From an uncultured Flavobacteriales bacterium (GTDB taxonomy: Bacteria; Bacteroidota; Bacteroidia; Flavobacteriales_D; Crocinitomicaceae), in NCBI GenBank assembly GCA_903945495.1, contig CAJAVU010000045.1, forward strand, positions 1-64,000: a stretch of 64,000 nucleotides of DNA. The letters are read 5' to 3'. Shown piece by piece: positions 34,410-42,403 of the stretch (positions are counted from its first letter, which is position 1; every line of letters begins with the position of its first letter). Below the pieces are notes generated by a model. That model made no database searches, was not told the origin of the DNA, and saw nothing but the letters and a program-made list of their open reading frames with translations. The translations under genes and the position numbers were made by a program.

Positions 34410-34592
34410 TTTAAGGACATTACTTTTAATTTTGTTTGCAGACGATACCATTAAAAAGCTTTGAGTCTGAAAAATGTTTGATAGCAATCATCGGGATAAA
34501 AAACACATGTGAACCAACTTAACCAACAAATTCTTTTGGTGATTATAGCGAATGTCTATTTATTTTTCAGTTATTGCTATGTATTTTTTTAA
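34410..34592. other. Gap upstream of marR
   Basis: No gene, terminator or clear repeat is visible here apart from the MarR operator at its edge and a CATCGGGATAAA word near 34488 related to the ATCGGGATAAAC word at 27432 and 39233. The next feature is the SDR gene remnant. Confidence 0.4.
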
Positions 34593-34684
34593 TTAAGTTT
34601 GTTTTTCTGCTTGTTTTATTAAAAAGTCAGCTACGTTAGCTCTATTGATTCCTTCTCTATTAATACCTTTAAACAATTGTCCTA
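34593..34684 (-). pseudogene. 3' remnant of an NAD(P)-binding SDR/NmrA-like gene
   Basis: A frame ending TAA at 34593-34595 encodes REGINRANVADFLIKQAEKQ, which resembles the near-C-terminal I-x-R-x-D/N-VA-x-F motif of atypical SDR/NmrA proteins. There is no start and nothing of the Rossmann fold upstream; instead the frame runs into the truncated YjbR gene. I infer a deletion that fused the 5' part of one gene to the 3' part of another. Confidence 0.45.
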
Positions 34685-34866
34685 TCAGCGGCAGAAAACA
34701 CATCTTGATCGATTTCTGACAACTTGATACGCGCTCTATTTTGAACTCCGTCATAGCTTGCGAAGATTTTCTTTTTTACTCTGAACGACGTTTTTTCAAA
34801 GTGCGCTTCTTCTGTCGCTTCTGGAAACGAAAGTGCTAATTTTCGGAATGTGTCAATTGTTACCAT
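34669..34866 (-). pseudogene. Truncated MmcQ/YjbR family gene
   Basis: The 65 residues match the N-terminal half of MmcQ/YjbR proteins: MVTIDTFRKLALSFPEATEE, then FEKTSFRVKKKIFASY and ARIKLSEIDQDVF. The family is about 110-120 residues long; here the frame stops at DRTIV, and the expected C-terminal half (with its GW motif) is absent. The sequence after the break belongs to another gene family. It is probably inactive. The adjacent DUF4287 gene is intact. Confidence 0.65.
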
Positions 34867-34917
34867 TGAATATCAAACGAAGAGTTGATGGAAATATAAG
34901 GAATGTTTTGTGGTGTT

Positions 34918-35136
34918 CTATGAAGTTTTCCCTTTGAAAGTTGCATAAATCGCCATTGCATGTCCATGTCCCAATTCAAAATCTGCTTTGAGCCAATTCG
35001 TTATTTCTGTTGCCTTTGTAGCAGGATTCAATTTTCCATTCACCACAAATCCTTTTCCTTCAGCTAGGATTTTAAAGTCCTCAGGTGTCTTTCCTGTCTT
35101 GGCTTTGATGTTATCAATGTATGCTTGAAACGACAT
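34918..35136 (-). CDS. DUF4287 domain protein
   Basis: The 72-residue protein is MSFQAYIDNIKAKTGKTPED followed by FKILAEGKGF and GHGHAMAIYATFKGK, the full DUF4287 core. The function is unknown; the fold is a small helical DNA-binding-like unit. In many genomes the domain is found near or fused to proteins of the YjbR/DUF1801 sort, which fits its position beside the YjbR fragment. Confidence 0.85.
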   Translation of the reverse strand: MSFQAYIDNIKAKTGKTPEDFKILAEGKGFVVNGKLNPATKATEITNWLKADFELGHGHAMAIYATFKGKTS

Positions 35137-35228
35137 TGTTTATAAGTTAATGGTTCGAATTTACTATTTTTTGCATTGTTAACTTTAATTCGTGTATTCT
35201 GTTGTCCGTTGTAGAGAGAAAAACTGTA

Positions 35229-35981
35229 TTAACAACTTGTTGGAGTAGTAAATACAATGAACTTCTCAACGACGCGACCCGTTTTGCTGTTCCTTGCTAC
35301 AATTTTAAATGTATAGCGACTCGTAAAGATTTCTGAACGTAGTTTATCGACTGACTTAACATACTTTATCTCATTGTACCACTCTATTCCACAGTTTTCT
35401 TTAACCGCGGATTTGAATTCGTCAACCGTGTAGTTTATTTTGACTCGTATATCATTTTCGTTGGACATAAATTTTAGATCATCTTGCTTAAGTTGAATTT
35501 TACTCCATCCAGATTCGAACGTTTTCCAGTCGTACATAACACAAAAAGGAACGTCAACAGGCAGATTTGAGTTGATTGCCATATTGTACGTTATTTTTTC
35601 ATAAAGTTCTATTTTGTCGAATTCCATTTGGGCGACTTTGAAAGCTTTATCAAAAAACCAATCGCCTGGCCATAAGTCAAAATAAGCTGTATCAGAAATC
35701 GTGGTATAAATACTATCATTATTTGTTCTATACATATCATCCCAACTCATTTCAATTTCTTCCACCAAAATGGTCAAATCTGTGAAGTGAATTTGTTGCC
35801 ATTTAACAATTTCCGCTTTAGATGGAGTTTCATTTGTGACCTGAAATTTGTGACCTACTGATTGTGCCTTTTTCTTCGTAATCGCATTCATTTTCACATT
35901 CGCACCTTTATCTTTAGGCTGATTAGCGCTGCAAGAAAAGAGCAAAAATACTAAAGACAGAAGTTGAACAGTGTTTTTCAT
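35229..35981 (-). CDS. Predicted lipoprotein of unknown function
   Basis: The 250-residue product begins MKNTVQLLSLVFLLFSC, with a lipobox LFSC at about residue 14-17. The mature part is acidic and aromatic, with a helix-rich C-terminal half (VDKLRSEIFTSRYTFKIVAR). No domain is recognised. A second in-frame ATG two codons upstream (35987) cannot be excluded. Confidence 0.55.
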   Translation of the reverse strand: MKNTVQLLSLVFLLFSCSANQPKDKGANVKMNAITKKKAQSVGHKFQVTNETPSKAEIVKWQQIHFTDLTILVEEIEMSWDDMYRTNNDSIYTTISDTAYFDLWPGDWFFDKAFKVAQMEFDKIELYEKITYNMAINSNLPVDVPFCVMYDWKTFESGWSKIQLKQDDLKFMSNENDIRVKINYTVDEFKSAVKENCGIEWYNEIKYVKSVDKLRSEIFTSRYTFKIVARNSKTGRVVEKFIVFTTPTSC

Positions 35982-36090
35982 TAACATGAATTGATTGAGA
36001 CTAGTAACTTACCTCTCTGATAAATTAAATCGTTTCGCTTGCTTTCGCATAGCTTCTTGGAAGCCAAGCCGAAGATAAAACTAATTTAAT

Positions 36091-36642
36091 TTAATTGGTC
36101 TTGGGTTCCGTTTTTAATTTATACATCCGATGCTTTCTGAGCCAATTTTCTATTGATTCTGGAACGCAAGCATTTTCATGAAACAACCATTCTTGATTTG
36201 TTCTTTGTCCATTTTGTTCGATTATTCGAATACCATTTTTTGTCATAAGGGCCTTAAAATCATATCTCTCAGCTTTCATTAAACCAGGGAAATCTGCCAC
36301 GATATACTCAACTAAAATTGTATCATTTTTTATTGTGTAAAAGCCAAAAGGACCATCGGTATAGTTTTTTTTACCAAACTTACACAACCAACGATCGAGG
36401 GAATCGATGTGTTCATAATTGGAACCAAGTTCAAAACTCCCATCTTTAAAGAAATAAATCTCTTGAATTGCATTTGGCCATGCGCCATGAACTGTTGAGT
36501 CTGATTTCGAATAATAAAAACCATTCGTTGAAAGAGCTGAATTGTTCGGTTGATATCCGTCAACATAGTATTCTAAACTATCATAAAATGATATACAGCT
36601 TTGCAGAACGATTAGTAGAGATGTAACTAGTATCAATTTCAT
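36091..36642 (-). CDS. Predicted lipoprotein of unknown function
   Basis: The 183-residue product starts MKLILVTSLLIVLQSC with a lipobox LQSC at residues 13-16. The mature chain is beta-rich with short repeats of the type KDGSFELGSNYE and TKNGIRIIEQNGQ, as in small lipocalin-like or META-like lipoproteins. No catalytic motif. It follows the 36664-36918 gene by 21 bases and may be co-transcribed. Confidence 0.55.
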   Translation of the reverse strand: MKLILVTSLLIVLQSCISFYDSLEYYVDGYQPNNSALSTNGFYYSKSDSTVHGAWPNAIQEIYFFKDGSFELGSNYEHIDSLDRWLCKFGKKNYTDGPFGFYTIKNDTILVEYIVADFPGLMKAERYDFKALMTKNGIRIIEQNGQRTNQEWLFHENACVPESIENWLRKHRMYKLKTEPKTN

Positions 36643-36663
36643 TGGGAATAATATCGCTTTCGT

Positions 36664-36918
36664 TTAAGTTAATCGAACATCCTCAACTTTTCTTGTTTTG
36701 GTACTTACAACTAGTGAGTAATCATTCACGCCATCTATAAAAGGACCTGTATTAAGATTTTCGGCAAACACTACCCAAACAGGGTGGTCAACTGTATGTA
36801 AAAACGCATCCAATACCCATTCATTCATATATTGAGCACGACCTGTTAGAGTTGCGTGGATATTGGAACTGTTATCAATGTATTCTTGCGCTATTTTGAG
36901 TGCATCTTCTTTGATCAT
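36664..36918 (-). CDS. Small soluble protein of unknown function
   Basis: The 84-residue protein has an N-terminal helix (MIKEDALKIAQEYIDN) followed by beta strands including HPVWVVFAENLN and YSLVVSTKTRKVEDV. The helix plus WxV strand arrangement is reminiscent of small PepSY-like or immunity-type domains, but no family can be named. Confidence 0.5.
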   Translation of the reverse strand: MIKEDALKIAQEYIDNSSNIHATLTGRAQYMNEWVLDAFLHTVDHPVWVVFAENLNTGPFIDGVNDYSLVVSTKTRKVEDVRLT

Positions 36919-37012
36919 GCGATAATTTTTTGTGGTTGTTTCTCAACTAAGTTACGCACACTTTTCAAGTTTAATTGCTCCTCCCGTGTGATTTAGTTGT
37001 TGAATTGCACGT

Positions 37013-37834
37013 TTATTCTTCTTTAAATAAGGTCGTGAGTCCATCCATTACAGAGAATAAATACATTGCGTTATGATCTTTATCGAACGAAGCGGTTGAA
37101 ACGTTAAGATTGGAATAATCACGTAGCACAATCCCGAGCGAATCAATCATGAATAGATGGTGATCTACCATTTCTCTTGGTCCGTCGAATGCGATTCCTT
37201 TTGAAATGTAGATATTGCTTTTGTCGCTTGAATCAAGCTCTTTCTGAATATTCTTTAAAGCATCTCCATCATTATACCAAATACTCGCATCATAGATTTG
37301 GAATGCAGAAAACGTTTGTTGAATTGGAAGAATGTAGGCGCAAAAATATCCTCCGATGGAGTGACCCATTAAAGTATTGAAACCGTTTGTACTGTATTGC
37401 TGATCAACAAAAGGGACAAGCTCATCTTCAAGAAATTTTAGAAAAGACAATCCATTTCCCGTTATAGACGAATTAAAATAGCCAATGGTATCTTCCTTGC
37501 CTTGTCCGTTCACTTTTGAATCAGTAAACGTTAAATCATGAATTCTGTGAAATCGATCAATATGAGGTATTCCCACCACGATCACTTCGGGAATCGCATG
37601 TTGGTTTTCAAACAGTTCTTTAGCAAGCGTGTAGGTTAACTCAAATCGTTGTTCAGCATCTAACACGTATACAACAGCATACGAACTGTCTTTGTTATAG
37701 TTCGTTGGAAGTCCCACCCAAAGAGTTCTTTTTTCCTTAAGCACCTTCGATTTTATGGTGTGAACTTCAAAGCAATTTTGTGAATTGCCGAGTAGTGAAA
37801 AAAATACAGTAAAAAGAATGAGAGTTTGTTTCAT
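37013..37834 (-). CDS. Secreted esterase D-like alpha/beta hydrolase
   Basis: The 273-residue product has a signal peptide (to about residue 18) and the putative esterase fold of the PF00756 group: VVYVLDAEQRFELT, EVIVVGIPHIDRFHR and the nucleophile elbow LMGHSIGGYF. A catalytic His is plausible in SFDKDHNAMYL near the end. Relatives hydrolyse ferric enterobactin or acyl esters. A paralogue lies at 55729-56574. The start at 37834 is the first ATG before the signal; the longer frame to 37918 adds non-signal residues. Confidence 0.82.
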   Translation of the reverse strand: MKQTLILFTVFFSLLGNSQNCFEVHTIKSKVLKEKRTLWVGLPTNYNKDSSYAVVYVLDAEQRFELTYTLAKELFENQHAIPEVIVVGIPHIDRFHRIHDLTFTDSKVNGQGKEDTIGYFNSSITGNGLSFLKFLEDELVPFVDQQYSTNGFNTLMGHSIGGYFCAYILPIQQTFSAFQIYDASIWYNDGDALKNIQKELDSSDKSNIYISKGIAFDGPREMVDHHLFMIDSLGIVLRDYSNLNVSTASFDKDHNAMYLFSVMDGLTTLFKEE

Positions 37835-37898
37835 TGTGTTTGTTTGGTGTTTGGGAGTGAGATTGAAGGGTTGGTGATAAACCCAGGTTATGCGCGTG

Positions 37899-38390
37899 CT
37901 AATTATTATGTATTTCAATCTTTTCCAACTTTTCGAATCGATTGAGGCTTCTCAAAATGTGTTTTTTCTTTTCGTTACTCGGTAAATCAAGGTAAATAGT
38001 ATAAAAAGCCTCAGGATATTTGATGAATTCCCATTTATGTATTTTCAGTTTTGTTTTTTTAGAATCGTGAAGAAAAAATGTGATTTCCAAGGATTGAAGA
38101 GGCATTTTTAAATATTGTAAGAGATCTATTTTACTAAGATCAATGGATTTATCGGTTTCATTTCTGATTTCAATTTTCAGTGATAAAATATTGTCTTGAC
38201 TTAGAAACAACTTTTTTGAACGCTCTGAATCATATGACCATTCTCCGTTTGAATCAAGATAATACGCGATCGAGTCGATAATATAAAGCGTATCCTTCTC
38301 GAAAACAACTGGAAAGGGTGAACATTTTTCCTTTGTTTCTGGATGAATAAACAACTCTGGGGAGGTAAAATCTGGTATTGCTCCTGACAA
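37899..38390 (-). CDS. Unknown protein, probably 5'-frameshifted
   Basis: The frame encodes 163 residues from a TTG (38388-38390), with a stop codon only three codons upstream. In the neighbouring frame an ATG at 38416-38418 opens MFKRIVLIWFV, a start of a signal-peptide type, which runs into this frame if one base is inserted or lost near 38385-38395. The body has beta-rich segments such as EIRNETDKSIDLSKIDLLQY but no known domain. It may be a frameshifted lipoprotein or secreted protein, or a sequence error. Its stop lies 65 bases before the esterase start. Confidence 0.4.
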   Translation of the reverse strand: MSGAIPDFTSPELFIHPETKEKCSPFPVVFEKDTLYIIDSIAYYLDSNGEWSYDSERSKKLFLSQDNILSLKIEIRNETDKSIDLSKIDLLQYLKMPLQSLEITFFLHDSKKTKLKIHKWEFIKYPEAFYTIYLDLPSNEKKKHILRSLNRFEKLEKIEIHNN

Positions 38391-38456
38391 ACCAGATTAA
38401 AACTATTCTTTTAAACATATTTTCAATTCATTATTCTGTGATAGGTGTTTGATAGA

Positions 38457-38534
38457 ACATAACGGTTCTCAACTAGGAGACGCGGGCTTCTCCGATATGG
38501 CTGTTCAGCCCGTGGCTTTTAGTTGATGTTATGT
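38457..38534. repeat. 78-bp nested palindrome (REP/MITE-like)
   Basis: Three nested inverted words fold the whole segment: ACATAAC/GTTATGT at the ends, TCAACTA/TAGTTGA inside, and CGGGCT/AGCCCG nearest the centre, around an 18-base middle. It is more GC-rich than its surroundings. It lies between two minus-strand genes. No second copy is in the window. Confidence 0.6.
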
Positions 38535-38544
38535 GTATTAATTC

Positions 38545-39000
38545 TTACCATATAAGCTGATATAGTTCACATTCTCCGGCATTAATTGTAATTGTTTGGC
38601 TCCAATTGCGGATTTCAACGTTCGCACCATCAAAAGCCTTAGCTGTAATGGAAACCGTTTTACTCTTAGTTCCTTCCATTGTTATCCAATTACCTATAGT
38701 TGTGTTACTACATTCAGGCTCGCTTGACCAAAAAATGAAATTTGGATCGAAATTTTGAAAAACCTCATTATCTAAATAAATGGAAACCGATGCTATGTTG
38801 TTGGCAAGCAAGCTATCACGAGTGGTAGTGTCATACCAATTAGTTAAATTTCCATGGTAATAGCAACTCCCGTTGTCAAGATTGGCTTCAACATTATAGT
38901 TGTCTGATGTAGGGTCCGTACATCCATTGATGTCTTTTTTACATGAAAAATTGATCAACGATAAAATGACTAATAATAAAATGGCTTTAATTGGTTTCAT
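38545..39000 (-). CDS. Lipoprotein with GCTDPxxxNY/DNGSC motif
   Basis: The 151-residue product has a signal and lipobox NFSC (Cys about 20), followed at once by GCTDPTSDNYNVEANLDNG and SC. That motif is common in Bacteroidetes surface proteins and resembles thrombospondin type 3-like calcium-binding loops. The remainder (about 45-151) is a beta-rich domain with two further Cys. Function is unknown. Confidence 0.7.
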   Translation of the reverse strand: MKPIKAILLLVILSLINFSCKKDINGCTDPTSDNYNVEANLDNGSCYYHGNLTNWYDTTTRDSLLANNIASVSIYLDNEVFQNFDPNFIFWSSEPECSNTTIGNWITMEGTKSKTVSITAKAFDGANVEIRNWSQTITINAGECELYQLIW

Positions 39001-39149
39001 ATTCTCTTTAATAATTACACATAACTTATATATAACCGAAACTCACTTGCGCTTATTCTTCCAGATACAGGTGGATAAACGAAACAGTTCAGCTTTAGTA
39101 CTTTTTTACGAATGTAAAAAAGATTCATGATTTATGATTCTTAATTTGT

Positions 39150-39182
39150 GATTTCCTGCCTGTCAGCAAACCGGGTGATTTG
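39150..39182. repeat. GATTTCCTGCCTG dispersed element, copy 2
   Basis: GATTTCCTGCCTGTCAGCAA continuing to GGGTGATTTG. It is 12 kb from copy 1 and 11 kb from copy 3 and is flanked by the same TGATT-type words. Confidence 0.75.
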
Positions 39183-39264
39183 TCATTCATGATTAGCTGC
39201 GCTTCTGCCTGACGGCGGTTGTGATTTATGAATCGGGATAAACACTTCGGCGATCGTGATTTAT

Positions 39265-39330
39265 CCTCCGTGCCTCCGTGGTGAAAAAATTTAAACCAGA
39301 GAGCCGCAGAGAACGCAGTGGTTTAACCAC
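39265..39330. repeat. CTCCGTGCCTCCGTGG / CAGAGAGCCGCAGAG segment
   Basis: The segment is built of near-repeated words (CCGTG-CCTCCGTGG, then AGAGAGCCGCAGAGAACGCAG) and closes with the perfect 13-bp palindrome GTGGTTTAACCAC. From memory, very similar wording occurs between genes in unrelated environmental bacteria; this cannot be checked here. Confidence 0.45.
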
Positions 39331-39376
39331 AGTTGGAAACTGAAGATTAGCCAAAAGTGAGATGCACGTGAAAAGG

Positions 39377-39519
39377 TTAGCCACAGATGCACAGATGATA
39401 CAGAAAGAATGAAATGAATAATGCTTAAATTTTTCACTAATCAATATTGAGTATCTTGTTAATTAATCTTATTTAAATCAATTCATCTCACTTCGTGGCT
39501 TCCTTGCGGTGTGGCTAAA
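39377..39519. mobile_element. MITE-like element 2 with TTAGCCACA ends
   Basis: It starts TTAGCCACAGATGCACAGAT, sharing 25 of 26 or so bases with the left end of element 1, and ends CACTTCGTGGCTTCCTTGCG then GTGTGGCTAA. It is 143 bp against 186 bp for element 1, with an unrelated AT-rich interior and no ORF. It sits directly upstream, on the map, of the terminator of the M14 peptidase gene. Confidence 0.62.
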
Positions 39520-39527
39520 AACGACTG

Positions 39528-39564
39528 GTAAAAAAAAAATCCCCTCTACCGAAGCAGAGAGGAT
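39528..39564 (-). terminator. Intrinsic terminator of the M14 peptidase gene
   Basis: On the minus strand AATCCTCTCT and AGAGGGGATT form a 10-bp stem with one G-T pair around an 8-base loop, followed by ten or more T. It lies 23 bases past the stop at 39587. Confidence 0.88.
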
Positions 39565-39586
39565 TCTAACTAATATTCTATTGTAT

Positions 39587-42184
39587 TTAAAGTACTGCGA
39601 ACTTCATTTGTCCATCAACACCATTTTTCGTTGTGTGTAAGTAATATAAGCCTGCGCCTACTCCATCCAATTGAATTTCTTCGAATTTAGAAGTAACTGC
39701 TTTTTTCATGATTACTTTTCCGTTCAAGTCATAAATCGCGAAGTCTGTTCCAAGCTCCAATCCCTTGATCACAAAGTTTCCGTTGTTTGGATTCGGTACA
39801 ATTGAAACACCGTTTTTCTCTAAGTTCTCAATCGTTGCACAATTCTCAATCGTAACTGTCATTTGATACGAATCAGAACCTGCTGTGTTCGTTACTGTCA
39901 AATCAACTGTATACGTTCCAGCTGTTGCATAAGTATGCACTGGGTTTTGATCTGTTGATGTTTGTCCATCACCAAAATTCCAAGCCCACGCTGTTGGTAC
40001 GTTTGACGAGAAATCTGTAAATGTAATTGATTCGCCTTCACAAATCGTTGTTGCACTTGCTGTGAAATTTGATACAGGTGCTACAACCGCTCCTGCTTCG
40101 TTGTACATGATTTTGAAATCATCGAAGAAGAATCCATTTCCATTTGTTCCAACATCTGATTTCAATTGGAAACGCACTTTAATTGTTTGGCCTAAATAAT
40201 CGCTCAAGTTAACTTCATCCAATACCCAAGATGATTGAACGCCTTCGTAAACTGGTAAATTGTTTGGTTGCACACTTCCACTACCACTTGTTCCAGGAAC
40301 GGTGTAGTTTGTACATTGACCAACCCATGTTGTTCCGTTGTCTGTAGAAACTTGGAATTGCGTAAAGTCATAATCTGCTTCGATGTCCCATTTTGCATAG
40401 TACGTAATCATTGCAGCTGTTGCGTTTGTTAAATCGATTGAAGGAACGTATGTATACGTTTTGTTCGTGTTGCTTGAATAATTCCCTGTTGGACTATCTG
40501 CATACGATGTTGAAGGAGAAACAAAGGTAGAAGTTGTAGTTCCCCATGTTCCGGTCCAGTTCGTTGCGCTTCCATCCTCCAAAGCTTGCAATGTTAAAGC
40601 ACCATACGTTTTAATGATAGTATCGCGTTTCACCCACAAACCGTTATCTGTTTTCAAGATGTATTTAATTTGATCTCCGAATTGAATTCCAGGAGTTAAA
40701 GAGTATGAAATCGCTCCGGCTTCCGTTTGTTGAATTGCCAAATTGTGTACAACTGGCGCTCCAACTGAAGCAATGTTTAACAAAGGCTCAATCGATACTG
40801 TTACTGAACCATTTTCCAATCCCAAGCGATAACTATCGTGGTTGAAATTCCCAGTCATCGTTGCAACAGTAGAAGGATCTGTATCCGTACTTACAACATA
40901 AACACGAGAAATATGTGCCAATACTAAATTTGGGAAAACCATTTCTTGACATGTTGGATCAATTTCGCTGATTGCTGGCCAAAAGTCTGTTCCCACTTCT
41001 GGAGTATGAGCGAAAATCGTGTCTTTTTGATTTACGCCGATATCAACTTTGTACATGTAATCATCTGAATCACCAGAAGCTGGATACAAAGCAGATGATT
41101 TCATTGCCGTATAGCCATTGTATTGTACCATGTGGTTTCCTTCCGCTTGAAAATAATCGTGGTGATCAGCGAATTCAGCTGTTGTTGTTCCGATTGGGAA
41201 TAAAATATCTTGAGCGTACGTGTGAGCGTTGAATGCTGTTTTAAAATCATTATTCTGCACCAACCAACGCATTGCTTGAGTTTCTGGTTCAGAGAAAGCA
41301 GCTGATCCACAATATGTTTCATTGTTCATATTGGTAGAAGTGCCAGTTGTTCCCCAACCGTATGAATAGTTTCTATTTAAATCGACACCTTTATTCGATG
41401 TTCCAACATTGCGGCGGTTTTTACGATGCATTCCTCCACCATTTGGATTTGTTGTTTCATTGTAAACGTATCCATCTGGATTTAAACACGGCACAAAGTA
41501 CAATTTCATATTGTTAACGATGTATTGCACTTCTTCATTAGTTGCGTAGTTCTCTAACAAGTACCACATGTAAAAGATTGTTTCCATCAACGCCATTGGT
41601 TCACGCGCATGGTGAATGGCAGTGTACAAAATTTTCGTTTCACCCGCTTCGTCGATGGTTGGATTATCAGAAAGCATCACGTGATAAATTGGACGATTTT
41701 CGAAGGTAACAAAAGTTGAAATTGGAGCTTTCGCAGTTATTAGGTTTGGATATTGCGCTGCCATTGCATCTAACTCAGCCAACATTTGACTATACGTTAA
41801 ATAACCACCCATTGAACCATGGTTGAAATTTGACGGAATCGTTGGTGTGAAATCATTTGATCCACCACCTGTTCCAGAACACGCCACATTTTTTTCTGTT
41901 GGCTCAGTAGCAATCAAATTTTGTTGAACGTAATATTTCTGAACATCTTCAATCAAAATTTCAATGTCGTAATTGTAATCACGCATCACTTGAATTTCCG
42001 CTGCAGAGAAATCTGAAATAAAGAACATATTTTCCTTGTATGTTCCGTGGTCGATTGTAACACCGTGTTCAGCAAGAAAAGCCAAACCAATAGCATCAGA
42101 ATTAATTTTAACTCTTGAATAGTCTTGTGAGTAAGAATAAAATCCAATAATTAAGGAAAGAATAAGAAGTGAGTTTCTCATCAT
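39587..42184 (-). CDS. T9SS-exported M14 zinc carboxypeptidase with PKD domain
   Basis: The 865-residue secreted enzyme has a signal peptide (to about 19), a propeptide, and an M14 domain at about 125-430. Zinc motif HHAREPMALME (HxxE) and NAHTYAQDILFP (second His) are present, with VDLNRNYSYGWG for substrate and HTPEVGTDFWP holding the catalytic Glu. A beta-sandwich with a MAM-like look follows, then a PKD domain (WNFGDGQTST, about 725-770) and a type A T9SS C-terminal domain from about 790 (IVPNPNNGNFVIKG). It would digest external peptides. The second codon is also ATG. Confidence 0.9.
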   Translation of the reverse strand: MMRNSLLILSLIIGFYSYSQDYSRVKINSDAIGLAFLAEHGVTIDHGTYKENMFFISDFSAAEIQVMRDYNYDIEILIEDVQKYYVQQNLIATEPTEKNVACSGTGGGSNDFTPTIPSNFNHGSMGGYLTYSQMLAELDAMAAQYPNLITAKAPISTFVTFENRPIYHVMLSDNPTIDEAGETKILYTAIHHAREPMALMETIFYMWYLLENYATNEEVQYIVNNMKLYFVPCLNPDGYVYNETTNPNGGGMHRKNRRNVGTSNKGVDLNRNYSYGWGTTGTSTNMNNETYCGSAAFSEPETQAMRWLVQNNDFKTAFNAHTYAQDILFPIGTTTAEFADHHDYFQAEGNHMVQYNGYTAMKSSALYPASGDSDDYMYKVDIGVNQKDTIFAHTPEVGTDFWPAISEIDPTCQEMVFPNLVLAHISRVYVVSTDTDPSTVATMTGNFNHDSYRLGLENGSVTVSIEPLLNIASVGAPVVHNLAIQQTEAGAISYSLTPGIQFGDQIKYILKTDNGLWVKRDTIIKTYGALTLQALEDGSATNWTGTWGTTTSTFVSPSTSYADSPTGNYSSNTNKTYTYVPSIDLTNATAAMITYYAKWDIEADYDFTQFQVSTDNGTTWVGQCTNYTVPGTSGSGSVQPNNLPVYEGVQSSWVLDEVNLSDYLGQTIKVRFQLKSDVGTNGNGFFFDDFKIMYNEAGAVVAPVSNFTASATTICEGESITFTDFSSNVPTAWAWNFGDGQTSTDQNPVHTYATAGTYTVDLTVTNTAGSDSYQMTVTIENCATIENLEKNGVSIVPNPNNGNFVIKGLELGTDFAIYDLNGKVIMKKAVTSKFEEIQLDGVGAGLYYLHTTKNGVDGQMKFAVL

Positions 42185-42403
42185 AGTACTTGTATTTTCT
42201 AGTTTTAGACCAGCAAGTTAACGAGATTTTTTTTAATACCTTTTTTTTTTAGACAATTCTTGATTTTTTATAGATAATTCGTTTCTTCCTAGCAACATTT
42301 ATCATTAAGAATAAGCATTTAAAACACTATGTCACCATCCATCAATTTAAAACCAGTTTAGCAAGAATATTGACCTACATTTACCTTCATATAATCTCTC
42401 ATC
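42185..42403. other. Divergent gap between the M14 and sppA genes
   Basis: The 219-bp region is AT-rich and includes an 11-base T run near 42240, which is a likely slippage site. No clear TAnnTTTG box or operator is visible; promoters for both genes must lie here. Confidence 0.35.

Larger units (their letters stand above)
39001..39376. other. Repeat-dense intergenic region
   Basis: No gene is visible. In order: GATTCATGATTTATGATT words (39121-39140), the GATTTCCTGCCTG element (39150-39182), CTGCCTGACGGCGG (39206-39219), ATGAATCGGGATAAACAC with TTCGGCG (39228-39252), a CGTGCCTCCGTGGTG segment, and CAGAGAGCCGCAGAGAACGC with the palindrome GTGGTT-T-AACCAC (39318-39330). It appears to be a patchwork of several repeat families. 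Confidence 0.65.

Noticed and set aside
42238-42250. T run before sppA as a terminator of the M14 gene
   Set aside because: The M14 gene is transcribed away from this site and no stem precedes the T run.
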